Notes under the pieces: model-generated
The model's input: the letters and a program-made list of their open reading frames with translations, nothing else
Database searches by the model: none
Told to the model about the DNA's origin: nothing
Translations under genes and position numbers: made by a program
In this document: piece after piece, positions 26,895 through 34,758 of the stretch
Layout of the letters: each line of letters begins with the position of its first letter
How positions within the stretch are numbered: position 1 is the stretch's first letter
Assembly: GCA_013289855.1 (NCBI GenBank)
Contig: JABCZD010000012.1
Coordinates: forward strand, 62,001 to 126,000
From: Acidobacteriota bacterium
Lineage (GTDB): Bacteria > Acidobacteriota > Terriglobia > Acidiferrales > UBA7541
Length of the DNA: 64,000 nt
Direction of reading: 5' to 3'

Positions 26895-28204
26895 TTTCTG
26901 GACTTGCTCCAATAGACCCCCAAAAGCACGAAAATAACGCATCACCAAAGCGCCGCCTCAAAGGCTTCTGGTCCCTCATCCTCGTGCAATTCCAGGGCGC
27001 CTTCAGCGACAACGCCCTCAAATGGCTGGTCAGTTTCCTGGTCCTCGAAGCCGCTTTCTCCAAAGAGCAGCGTGACACCTGGTTCGTCCTGATCGTCCCA
27101 CTCCTCTTCGCCATCCCCTTCCTGCTCTTTTCCATCCCTGGCGGCTACTTCGCCGACAGATTCAGCAAACGCAATGTCACCTTCGCCGTGAAATGCCTCG
27201 AACTCACCACCATGACGTTGGCTACCTATTCCCTAGCCACCGATCAACTCAAACTCTGCGCCGCCTGCCTGTTCCTCATCAGTTCGCAAGCCGCCATTTT
27301 CGGTCCCACCAAGTACGCCTTGCTCCCCGAATTGTTGCCGTTGGAAAAGCTAAGCTGGGGCAACGGCATCATCGAACTCACTACGCTGCTCTCCGCCATC
27401 ATCGCCGCTCTGGCCGGCGGATATCTCGTCCACACTTTTCACGGCCGCCAAATCTGGTCCGGCGTTATCTTCCTGCTGCTCTCCGCTCTCGGCTTGCTCG
27501 CCACCACCGGCATCGACAAACTCCCCCCCGCAGCCCCCAATCGCCGTTTCAAATGGAATTTCGCAGGCGAATTTTTTCGCGAAATCGCGCACATGCGCGA
27601 AGACCGCACCCTTTTCACCGCCGTCATCGCCAATACTTTCTTCTGGTTCCTCGGTTCCCTTTTGCTCTTGAACATCGTTCTCTACGCCACCGACATCCTC
27701 CGCGTCGACGAAATTCACAGCAGTTACCTGCTCGCGGGCCTGAGCCTCGGCATCGGCATCGGCAGCTTTCTCGCCGGGATGGCCTCCGGACGCAAAATCG
27801 AATTCGGCATGCTGCTCCCCGCCATAGCTGTCATGGCTGCCATGGCCGCACTTTTATCCTTGCCCGGACTCAGCTTCACCGCTGTGCTCGTCATCCTGGC
27901 CTTCCTCGGCGGAGCCGGCGGCTTCTTCGTCGTGCCCATCAACGCCGCCATCCAGCACCGCCCGCATCCCGACGAAAAAGGCCGCACCATCGCCGCCGCC
28001 AACCTGCTCTCGTTCATCGGCGTCGCCCTGCAGCCTCTGGCGCAATATGCGATGCTGCACCTTGGGCACCCCAACCCCGCCCGCATCTTTCTGATCTGCG
28101 CGGCCATGAGCTTCGTGATGGCCTTCCTCCTGTTACGCATGCTGCCGGACCTTTGGGCCGCCGCCCTCAACTGGACGCGCCTCCGCCCAAGCGCTACCCT
28201 ATAA
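26882..28204 (+). CDS. LplT-like major facilitator transporter
   Basis: Up to 440 residues with about 12 membrane segments. GFWSLILVQFQGAFSDNALKWL at the start of helix 1 and GGYFADRFSKR between helices 2 and 3 match the lysophospholipid transporter LplT and the permease part of Aas-type proteins; the substrate is inferred. The start is uncertain: the only in-frame ATG (26882) lies within the last 13 nt of tRNA-Leu. Downstream in-frame options are ATT at 26894, ATA, or a GTG that would cut into helix 1. No ribosome site is seen. The CHAD gene follows 71 bp later. Confidence 0.85.
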   Translation: MPGTISGLAPIDPQKHENNASPKRRLKGFWSLILVQFQGAFSDNALKWLVSFLVLEAAFSKEQRDTWFVLIVPLLFAIPFLLFSIPGGYFADRFSKRNVTFAVKCLELTTMTLATYSLATDQLKLCAACLFLISSQAAIFGPTKYALLPELLPLEKLSWGNGIIELTTLLSAIIAALAGGYLVHTFHGRQIWSGVIFLLLSALGLLATTGIDKLPPAAPNRRFKWNFAGEFFREIAHMREDRTLFTAVIANTFFWFLGSLLLLNIVLYATDILRVDEIHSSYLLAGLSLGIGIGSFLAGMASGRKIEFGMLLPAIAVMAAMAALLSLPGLSFTAVLVILAFLGGAGGFFVVPINAAIQHRPHPDEKGRTIAAANLLSFIGVALQPLAQYAMLHLGHPNPARIFLICAAMSFVMAFLLLRMLPDLWAAALNWTRLRPSATL

Positions 28205-28275
28205 CCTCCGCTCGACAGGGGTTCCGGCTTGCCGGGACAATCGGCCGGAAATATCATGTCGTTTCGAAGGAACGC

Positions 28276-30012
28276 ATGGCCACGGTAACCACTTGGGCTG
28301 ACGCACGTTTGTCTCCGCACCAGCCGCCCCGTCCAGCTCCCCAAGCCGGACGTCAAGCAAACGATGAGTACCGCGGTCTGCGCTATTCCATGGACCGTGT
28401 CCTCAAGGAACTGGAAAATCTGCGCCAATTTGCTAAAGAAGCCGCTAAAGAAGCCGCCCGCGATGCCGCGCGAGAAACCGGCCGCGAATCCCCCCGTGAT
28501 CTATCCCGCGAATCCTCCCGCAACTCGCAGAAAAACTCGCAAGACCACGATAACGACGAGTGCGTGCACGATCTTCGCGTCAGCATTCGCCGCTGTCGCT
28601 CCGTCGCCGCCGTCATGGAGGAAGTGGACCCGCATCCCGCGTGGCCGGAAATGCGCCAGGCCGCCAGGAAACTTTTCCGCGGCCTTGGCGGTTTGCGCGA
28701 CGCGCAAGTAATGGAAAACTGGGTCGCGAAGCTAGCGCCCGCCGATGATCCCATCGCCGCGCAGCTGCTCGCCGGATTTGCCGCGCGCGAGTCGCAACTC
28801 CTCCAGGATGCCTTGCGCGCCGCGCGCAAGTTCAACGAGAAAGACTGGCAGTGCCTCGAACGTGTTTTACGCCAGCGCAGCCGCCTCGTTCCCCCGGGCA
28901 GCTTGGCCGCCGAATGCCTGGTCCTGGAACGCTTTGAAGCCGCAAAGGAGTTTCATGCGCGCGCCCTGCGCACCGAAACCTCCAAGCCCTGGCACACCCT
29001 GCGTATCTACATGAAGCGCTTCCGCTACACGGTGGAAAATTTCCTTCCAGAGCACCTCGTCCAGTGGCAAGAAAATCTAAAGCGCGTACAAGACCTGCTC
29101 GGCGACGTTCACGACCTCGACGTTCTCTCCGAAACCGCGAAGTCTGCCACTCCAAAAAATTCTTCCATAGAGGAATTCGAAGCTTCGCGCCGCGTCTGGC
29201 GCGAACGACTGGCCCGCGAACGTTCCGAGCGCATCACCACCTACCGTCAGCTTATGCTCGGCAGCACCAGCCTGTGGAACACCTGGCGTCGCGCTTTGCC
29301 GCACGGCGAAGCCCTGCAAGCCGCGGCCCTGGCTCGCTTGCGCGCCACCGCCCGCGCCTCCGACGCCCGTCAGCATCGCACCATGCGCACCGCGCGCATT
29401 GCCAAATCCCTCTTTCGCGTACTTTCTCGCGCTCTGCGTCGCGGCAAAGCCGACGCCGTGTTCGCCGACCCGCGCGCCCACCAGCTGCTCTTCGTCGCCG
29501 CCATCCTGCAAAACGTCCGCAATGGCCACGCGCGCAAATCGCCGCAGCCAAAATCTTCGCAAAAAGCCGCTTTCAAGTTTCTGCGGCGCCTCCCCATCCC
29601 GCCGGGCTTCACCAGCGGAGAGTGGGCCATCGTGCTGGCCGCCGTGCGCTACCATCGCGGCGCGGAGCCGCAGGAAAAGAATTCCGTATTTTCAAAACTG
29701 TCAGCCGAGCAACAAAATACCGTCCGCGCCCTGGCCGGCGTCCTCCGCCTGGCCCGCGCCGTTCGCAAATCCGGCGTAAACACCTCTTCGCACTTCCGCG
29801 CCGAACGTACCCCCGAAGCGATCGTCCTGCGCATCCCCGGTCTGATCGACTCCGTCGAATCCGCCGCCCGCCTCGCCGCCGCCAAGCACCTCTTAGAAGT
29901 CTACTTAGCCCAACCAATCATCCTCCGCCCCATCCCCGTCTCCAACTCCACCCAAATCCCCATATCCCTCGCCCCTGCGGAAGCCTCCCACCTCGCCGCT
30001 GCATCGGATTAA
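28276..30012 (+). CDS. CHAD protein fused to a degenerate Ppx/GppA-type HD domain
   Basis: 578 residues; ATG at 28276 with AAGGA 5 nt upstream. CHAD domains are helical, binding polyphosphate through conserved His and basic residues: here His98 in HDLRVSIRRCRS and His240 in WHTLRIYMKRFRY. A polar low-complexity insert (KEAAKEAARDAARETGRESPRD, about residues 53-90) precedes it. The C-terminal half (about 400-545) aligns by eye with the HD domain of the Ppx/GppA protein at 31364-32905: LLFVAAILQNVR against LLEAGSLLHDVG, and VLAAVRYH against VAALVRYH. The HD dyad is Gln412-Asn413, so this part is probably not catalytic. The role is likely polyphosphate binding; partners are expected among the neighbours. 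Confidence 0.85.
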   Translation: MATVTTWADARLSPHQPPRPAPQAGRQANDEYRGLRYSMDRVLKELENLRQFAKEAAKEAARDAARETGRESPRDLSRESSRNSQKNSQDHDNDECVHDLRVSIRRCRSVAAVMEEVDPHPAWPEMRQAARKLFRGLGGLRDAQVMENWVAKLAPADDPIAAQLLAGFAARESQLLQDALRAARKFNEKDWQCLERVLRQRSRLVPPGSLAAECLVLERFEAAKEFHARALRTETSKPWHTLRIYMKRFRYTVENFLPEHLVQWQENLKRVQDLLGDVHDLDVLSETAKSATPKNSSIEEFEASRRVWRERLARERSERITTYRQLMLGSTSLWNTWRRALPHGEALQAAALARLRATARASDARQHRTMRTARIAKSLFRVLSRALRRGKADAVFADPRAHQLLFVAAILQNVRNGHARKSPQPKSSQKAAFKFLRRLPIPPGFTSGEWAIVLAAVRYHRGAEPQEKNSVFSKLSAEQQNTVRALAGVLRLARAVRKSGVNTSSHFRAERTPEAIVLRIPGLIDSVESAARLAAAKHLLEVYLAQPIILRPIPVSNSTQIPISLAPAEASHLAAASD

Positions 30013-30083
30013 CATTTCTGTCAATCACTCTATCCATCTATGTTCTATGTTTCCGCGAACTTACAGTCTCGTAAAATTTCCCC

Positions 30084-30113
30084 TTGACAACCGTTAGGTA
30101 CTTCCTGTAATCT
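30084..30113 (+). promoter_or_regulatory. Sigma70-type promoter in a gene-free gap
   Basis: TTGACA (30084-30089) and TAATCT (30108-30113) with an 18-bp spacer lie 72 bp after the CHAD stop codon. No plus-strand gene begins in the next several kilobases, so the promoter would drive a non-coding transcript through the structured segment 30207-30347. Confidence 0.5.
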
Positions 30114-30206
30114 TACTCTTGTAGACAAATACGCCTAGCCATTCTTACCGCTCTAAACTCTCCAAACGACCGCCAAATCCGTGTATACGCATGCCTTACG
30201 CCGTAA

Positions 30207-30347
30207 CTCTAGCGCAGGCTTGCCCTGAGCTTCGAAGGGTCGCTTGCTTCTGAGCCCTGCGGCCTCTGTCCAACCGAGCCCGGACCGCAAAGCAATGGCT
30301 GGAACCTGGTTTGAGAGTCTGGCAGCCTAAGGAAGGGGGCGCTAGAG
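30207..30347 (+). ncRNA. Candidate structured RNA of unknown class
   Basis: CTCTAGCGC (30207-30215) pairs perfectly with GCGCTAGAG (30339-30347), and directly inside it AGGCTTGCC (30216-30224) pairs with GGCAGCCT (30321-30328) with one bulged base, giving a closing helix of about 17 bp around a loop of about 95 nt. TGCGG/CCGCA (30258-30262/30285-30289) forms an internal hairpin. I found no SRP, tmRNA, RNase P or riboswitch core motif. The strand is assigned from the promoter at 30084. The whole gap 30013-30533 contains no convincing protein gene. Confidence 0.4.
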
Positions 30348-30426
30348 CTAATCCGCAGCCGGAGAAACGTAGTAACTATCTAGCCAACAAAATCTCTGCT
30401 TAACCCCAGCAGAATGAACACTCACA

Positions 30427-30477
30427 AAAGGTTGTGAAAACAAAGGCACTTAAAGTCCCTGTGTTTTCACAACCTTT
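30427..30477. repeat. Perfect 16-bp inverted repeat
   Basis: AAAGGTTGTGAAAACA (30427-30442) is exactly inverted at 30462-30477 with a 19-nt spacer. As RNA it would be a stable hairpin ending the candidate transcript, but no T-run follows on the plus strand, so it is not a canonical terminator. It might also be a protein-binding site or the end of a small mobile repeat. Confidence 0.8.
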
Positions 30478-30533
30478 CACAATGCCGCCCCCCTGACCGA
30501 GCCTGTCGGCAGGAAGACAAGTCCAGGTTGATA

Positions 30534-30764
30534 TCAAGGAAAAGGTACGAGCTCGGCGATTTTGCTATTGTCGATGTCCAGCGTGCCGGGCCGCTTCGAG
30601 CGTATGAGTGGAAGTACCACGCGCCGCCCGCGCTTCGACGAGTCTAGACTCGGCTCGACGCGCACGCCGCGGAGGATTAGCTCTGCAACCGAGCATTTTT
30701 CAGCGGCCGCTTTGATCCTCAGTTCGCGGTACAGAGCATCCGGGATGTCGACGGTGATACGCAT
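30534..30764 (-). CDS. vapB: VapB-like ribbon-helix-helix antitoxin without a partner
   Basis: 76 residues. MRITVDIPDALYRELRIKAA followed by CSVAELILRGV is a ribbon-helix-helix DNA-binding domain; RRVVLPLIRSKRPGTLDIDN and the terminal LVPFP match VapB antitoxins that precede a PIN-domain VapC toxin. No PIN protein follows: past the stop codon one frame reads LDINL, faintly like a VapC start, and then the inverted repeat begins. It may be a remnant or a regulator. It lies 39 bp after sixA and could be co-transcribed. No clear ribosome site. Confidence 0.75.
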   Translation of the reverse strand: MRITVDIPDALYRELRIKAAAEKCSVAELILRGVRVEPSLDSSKRGRRVVLPLIRSKRPGTLDIDNSKIAELVPFP

Positions 30765-30803
30765 TTGTGATTGTCACGCTGACCGCTAGGCCGCGAGGTC
30801 AGG

Positions 30804-31304
30804 TTACTTCCCCGCCCCCCGCAACAACTTCGGCGGGGCCATCCAAAGCAACTGCCCGATCGGCGGGCTAACGCGTTTCAACTCGATCACCGCCACCGCT
30901 GACTTCTTCAGCGCGGTGCAGTCGCGCCTCGCGCCCAAAGCCAACGCAATCATGTCGTCCACCTGCGGGCCATGCCCGAACAGATATATCTCCGATGAAT
31001 CCTTCTCTTTCGCCAACTCGCGAAACAACAGCGCTGCATCCGCGCTCGGCAGCAACAAATTCGTCTGCCGGATTTTCTGCTTCCCATACCCCAGCTCGTC
31101 GGCAAAAATCTCCGCCGTCTGCAGCGCGCGCACGTATGGACTGGACATCAGCAAATCCGCTTTCATCCCCATCCGCGCCAAGCCGCGACCTACCTCTCTC
31201 GTCTTATCGATGCCTACCCGCGTCAAATACCGCTCCGCCTCCTTGGGACATTTCGGATCTTCGCGGTCAATCGCCGCTCCGTGACGCACCACATAAATCC
31301 GCAT
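30804..31304 (-). CDS. sixA: SixA-like histidine phosphatase
   Basis: 166 residues of the histidine phosphatase (phosphoglycerate mutase) superfamily. The catalytic RHG motif is at residues 7-9 (YVVRHGAAID), an Arg-containing SSPYVRALQTAEIFA follows, and the second catalytic His is in LFGHGPQVDDM. SixA removes phosphate from phosphohistidine proteins; family members also occur beside CHAD proteins. It is the fourth gene of the run of kinase-like proteins, ppx and sixA, 59 bp after ppx. Confidence 0.9.
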   Translation of the reverse strand: MRIYVVRHGAAIDREDPKCPKEAERYLTRVGIDKTREVGRGLARMGMKADLLMSSPYVRALQTAEIFADELGYGKQKIRQTNLLLPSADAALLFRELAKEKDSSEIYLFGHGPQVDDMIALALGARRDCTALKKSAVAVIELKRVSPPIGQLLWMAPPKLLRGAGK

Positions 31305-31363
31305 ATCTCGAACGCTCCTTGATCGAAACTTGTTTCAAATCCACTGCTGGCAATCCAATTGTC

Positions 31364-32905
31364 TCAAGTCACCGACTGCCGGAAATATAATTTCACGTGA
31401 AATTCTTTCTCAAACAATCCCGCGCTCTGCGTGGCGTCCCGCAAATCCTCGGTCGCATCTCCGCGCGCGTCTACCTGCAAGGCCACTGCGCCGCGCTGGA
31501 ACGACGTATGCAAATTCGTCACGCGCTGCCGGTGCGAGTGGTCCAGCGCCTCGGCCACGCGCAATATCGCCGCCAACCGCCGCGCCACCCGTTTATCCGT
31601 ATTATTCAACGCCGCGTACCCGGGATGGTGACTCGCTGGCACCGACTTGCGGTTGTGGTAACGCACCAACGCCGCCACGATATTCCGGTCGCGGCCCTCG
31701 AGCCCCGGCATGTCCCCAAACAGCGCCAAGTATTCTCCGTGCTTGTGGTGCCCGCGATGGCTCACGCGATGTCCCACATCGTGCAGCAACGATCCAGCCT
31801 CCAGCAGCACCCGCGATTGCGCCGGCAAATGGTGTACCGGCTGCAACTGATCGAACAGCATCACCGCCATTTCACGCACATGCTCCGCGTGCGTTTGGTC
31901 GTACTCCAGCCGCCGCCCAAAACTCCGCGTCGCCACCAGCAGCTGCCGCGCCGCAGAATTGTAGCGATGCGGCTCCTTGCGCGAAAAGGCCTCGCGCGCG
32001 ATCTCTTGCAGCAATCCTTCGCGCAGCCCAACGCTGGGTATCACCAGGCACCGCGCGTTCAAATATCGCCCCAGTGTTATGAACGTGATCGCCGCAATGC
32101 CCATTACGTCCGCGCGATCCCGCCGCACACCATACGCTTTCATCCGTTCGCGCACGTCGCGCTTCAACAGGTCAGGCAGCCGCTCGCGCAATAGCGACAA
32201 TTCAATCGTCGGCAAACCATTCCGTCGCGGCCCGGGAGCTACGTTCGCCAGCGTTTCCGCGTTCCCGCCCAGCGCCACGGCCACGCCATCCCCAACGTTT
32301 GGCGGCAAAGGCAACTTCGATTCGAGCAGCGCGCGCACGTATTTCCGCACCTCTTCGGCCTGCGCCGGCCGCACCACATTAGGAATATCCAACGTGGTCA
32401 TCAACCGCACCGTGCCCACCGGCAGTTGCGCCGATTGCAAGACGCGATGGTCGCGCAACACGCTGACCTCGAGGCTTCCGCCGCCCAGATCAATGATGCA
32501 GCGCGGCGGAGACTCCGGGCCCAGCGCGGAAATCACCGCTTCCCGGCCCAGCCGCGATTCTTCCACCGCCGAGATCACTTCCAGCGCGATCCCGGATTTC
32601 TGTTTCACGCGCCGCACAAACGCGTCGCGGTTGCGCGCTTCCCGTGCGGCGCTCGTGGCCACCGCGCGATAACGCGTCACGCCAAACTCTTCCATGATTT
32701 CTTTAAAATGTGCAAACGCTTTGCCGGTTTTGCGAAGAATTTCTTCGCTGAAGCGGTGCCGCAAGAAAACGCCTTCGCCCAGCCGCAGCGAATATCGTTC
32801 GTTGTGCAGCGGCTCAATATCCATCGCCGAAAACGCCCGCGAAACGCTCAGGCGCACCGCGTTGGAACCCGCGTCAATGGCCGCGATGTGAACCGGCTCG
32901 GACAT
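31364..32905 (-). CDS. ppx: Exopolyphosphatase / guanosine pentaphosphate phosphohydrolase
   Basis: 513 residues. The actin-like (ASKHA) N-terminal part has the P-loop IDAGSNAVRLSV (10-21), the catalytic Glu region ISAVEESRLG (111-120) and the second phosphate loop IDLGGGSLEVSV (138-149). The C-terminal part is an HD domain with His375-Asp376 in SLLHDVGHRVSHRGHHKHGEY. It releases phosphate from polyphosphate and may act on pppGpp. The gene begins 8 nt after the second kinase-like gene, so it is in the same operon; the weak ribosome site suggests coupling. Confidence 0.93.
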   Translation of the reverse strand: MSEPVHIAAIDAGSNAVRLSVSRAFSAMDIEPLHNERYSLRLGEGVFLRHRFSEEILRKTGKAFAHFKEIMEEFGVTRYRAVATSAAREARNRDAFVRRVKQKSGIALEVISAVEESRLGREAVISALGPESPPRCIIDLGGGSLEVSVLRDHRVLQSAQLPVGTVRLMTTLDIPNVVRPAQAEEVRKYVRALLESKLPLPPNVGDGVAVALGGNAETLANVAPGPRRNGLPTIELSLLRERLPDLLKRDVRERMKAYGVRRDRADVMGIAAITFITLGRYLNARCLVIPSVGLREGLLQEIAREAFSRKEPHRYNSAARQLLVATRSFGRRLEYDQTHAEHVREMAVMLFDQLQPVHHLPAQSRVLLEAGSLLHDVGHRVSHRGHHKHGEYLALFGDMPGLEGRDRNIVAALVRYHNRKSVPASHHPGYAALNNTDKRVARRLAAILRVAEALDHSHRQRVTNLHTSFQRGAVALQVDARGDATEDLRDATQSAGLFEKEFHVKLYFRQSVT

Positions 32906-32913
32906 TTAGCTAT

Positions 32914-33750
32914 TTACCGCCAGAGGTGTGCCAGCGCCGCTGAGGGCGTATATTTTGTGGCGCGAATTCCCAAACCTTCGCCAATCTTCAGGCGCAGTTG
33001 CCTGTTCACCTGCGAGACGCTGGCCTCGCCATCCAGCTCGATAAATCCGTTTTTCTTGGCCATCACTTCAAACTCCCGCTTGATCATCGTTTGATAGCGA
33101 ATAAACGACCAGTACAAATCGTGCGAAAGCGACATATCCCGCCCAGCTTCCCAATAACTGATCGCCTGCGCCTTCTTAAACTCCCGCGCGAACGCCGTTT
33201 CCGGACGCACGTTCAGCCAGAACGTCAAATGCGGCCGTAGCGCCATGGCGTACAAGCCGCTCAAATAATCGCGGTTGATCCCGCGCACCACGCCGCGCGC
33301 AATCAACGTAAAGATAAAGCGGTCCGCCAGCACCACCGCGCCGGCGCGCAACGCCGGCAAAATACGATGCTCCACTTGATCGAAGAAGTCCGTGGCATAC
33401 ATCAGCGAAAGCGTCAGCCGCGTCACCGCATTTTTCGCCAAAAGCTCGTCGATGTCCCGCCCCACCAGATTGGAGCGCCGCAGCCCGCTGGTCTGCACGG
33501 AAAATCCTTCCGACTCCAGCCACTCCTGCAGCAGCGCAATTTGCGTCGAGCGGCCCGACCCGTCCATGCCTTCAATCACTACCAGTTGCCCGGTAATCTC
33601 GCTGGGATCGAATCCCACCAGCGGCTCGCCAAAAAAATATTGCGAAGTAGCAGCTTCCTCACCCGCGGCCTTCGTCACCGCGGGCGCGCCCGTCGGAGAT
33701 CCGTCCAACGTCCCACCGCCGCCAATTTTATCTTTTTCCGAATCCGGCAT
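32914..33750 (-). CDS. Thymidylate-kinase-like protein B with altered P-loop
   Basis: 278 residues. After an N-terminal extension of about 55 residues the P-loop reads GMDGSGRST: the invariant Walker A lysine is Arg67. Other thymidylate kinase features remain: LADRFIFTLIARGVVRG with the DR motif, LRPHLTFWLNVRPETAFAR and a mobile-lid-like segment. Loss of the lysine usually abolishes or lowers phosphoryl transfer, so this copy may be regulatory or bind another ligand. Start ATG 33750 follows the stop of copy A by 2 nt, with AGGAG 7 nt upstream. A true Tmk would normally be about 210 residues without the extension. Confidence 0.82.
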   Translation of the reverse strand: MPDSEKDKIGGGGTLDGSPTGAPAVTKAAGEEAATSQYFFGEPLVGFDPSEITGQLVVIEGMDGSGRSTQIALLQEWLESEGFSVQTSGLRRSNLVGRDIDELLAKNAVTRLTLSLMYATDFFDQVEHRILPALRAGAVVLADRFIFTLIARGVVRGINRDYLSGLYAMALRPHLTFWLNVRPETAFAREFKKAQAISYWEAGRDMSLSHDLYWSFIRYQTMIKREFEVMAKKNGFIELDGEASVSQVNRQLRLKIGEGLGIRATKYTPSAALAHLWR

Positions 33751-33752
33751 CG

Positions 33753-34544
33753 CTACTCCTGCTCCGGCGCGTGCGCGCGCGGCGCAAAACGCTTCAAATC
33801 AATCTTTGACGCCACGATATCCCGCATCTGCTTCTGCAATTTATTCACCGGCAGCGTGCCGTCCAGCACCACAAAATTATCCGACTCCACCATCTTGTCG
33901 TACCCTTCCAGAATGCGCGCCTGGAACAATCGGAAACTTTCCGCCCGGTCGTATGACAATCCCAAGTCCATGCCCGCTTCGTAATATTTCAGTTTCGGAC
34001 GCCCGCTCAAGATGCGATGCACCGCCACGTCCAGCGGCGCGCGAAAGTAAAACGTAATATCCGGAATCGGCGCAAAGCGGTAAAGATTTCGCAGCCAGCG
34101 CGGCGGACACCCGCGCGCGGCATCCCGTGCAAACGCCGTGTAAATATAGCGATCCGCCAAAACCAGATAATCGCCTTGCAGCAACGGCATGATTTGCCGT
34201 TCGCAGCGATCCGCAAAATCTGCCGCGTGCAGCAGCGAAAACGTAGTCGGCGTAAGCAGGCGCCGCTGTTTGCCGCGCCGCGTTGCGGATTTCACCAGCG
34301 GCGAAGAGTTCCACTCCGTAAAATGCAGGCGGTAGCCGCCAATCTCCAGCCATCGTTTTAATAGATATAATTGTGTACTTTTCCCGGAGCCGTCCGTGCC
34401 CTCAACCACAATCAGCGCCCCAGGATAAGCCCGACTCGGCACCGGCCGGCCCGGCTGCGGCAACGTAGACTTGCCCGCCTCCAAACGCGCGTCCTTTTTC
34501 CCCGGATCCTTGACCACATCTTTAAACGTGTCTTGATTTTCCAT
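33753..34544 (-). CDS. Thymidylate-kinase-like protein A
   Basis: 263 residues from the ATG at 34544 (a TTG directly before it is also in frame). After about 42 polar residues the P-loop EGTDGSGKST (Lys55) is intact. LADRYIYTAFARDAARG carries the DR motif, and APIPDITFYFRAPLDVAVHR matches the region before the lid in thymidylate kinases. Copy B follows and is clearly homologous, so the pair arose by duplication. Canonical Tmk supplies dTDP, but the long extension and operon with ppx and sixA leave room for a polyphosphate-linked substrate; PPK2 kinases share this P-loop fold. Confidence 0.82.
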   Translation of the reverse strand: MENQDTFKDVVKDPGKKDARLEAGKSTLPQPGRPVPSRAYPGALIVVEGTDGSGKSTQLYLLKRWLEIGGYRLHFTEWNSSPLVKSATRRGKQRRLLTPTTFSLLHAADFADRCERQIMPLLQGDYLVLADRYIYTAFARDAARGCPPRWLRNLYRFAPIPDITFYFRAPLDVAVHRILSGRPKLKYYEAGMDLGLSYDRAESFRLFQARILEGYDKMVESDNFVVLDGTLPVNKLQKQMRDIVASKIDLKRFAPRAHAPEQE

Positions 34545-34758
34545 CAATTCCCAAACTCCACGATTTTCAAAAAATAGTCAGTTTGATTCTTATCGTTCTA
34601 GATGCGCCGCGACGGAGTCAAGACGCACTGCCGACTCAACGCAAGTTACACACTCGTTCCCTATTCTATTATTCTTCCAACAAAGAAACGGAGCAACAAT
34701 CCAGCGTCTGCAAGCTCACACACAAAGTCGCCCGCAACCGAATCGAAACTGTTGCGCA

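Noticed and set aside
26870-26900. Attachment site at the tRNA-Leu 3' end
   Set aside because: I found no second copy of the tRNA end and no integrase in the window.
27193-28275. Upstream extension of the CHAD reading frame
   Set aside because: It runs in another frame through the transporter gene with Arg/His/Pro-rich, non-protein-like sequence; the ATG at 28276 has a ribosome site and begins the plausible protein.
29064-30074. 336-codon plus-strand frame
   Set aside because: Same-strand shadow of the CHAD gene in another frame, almost wholly Arg, Pro, Ser and Ala.
30207-30347. 6S, SRP, tmRNA or RNase P RNA
   Set aside because: None of the conserved core sequences of these RNAs was found in the segment.
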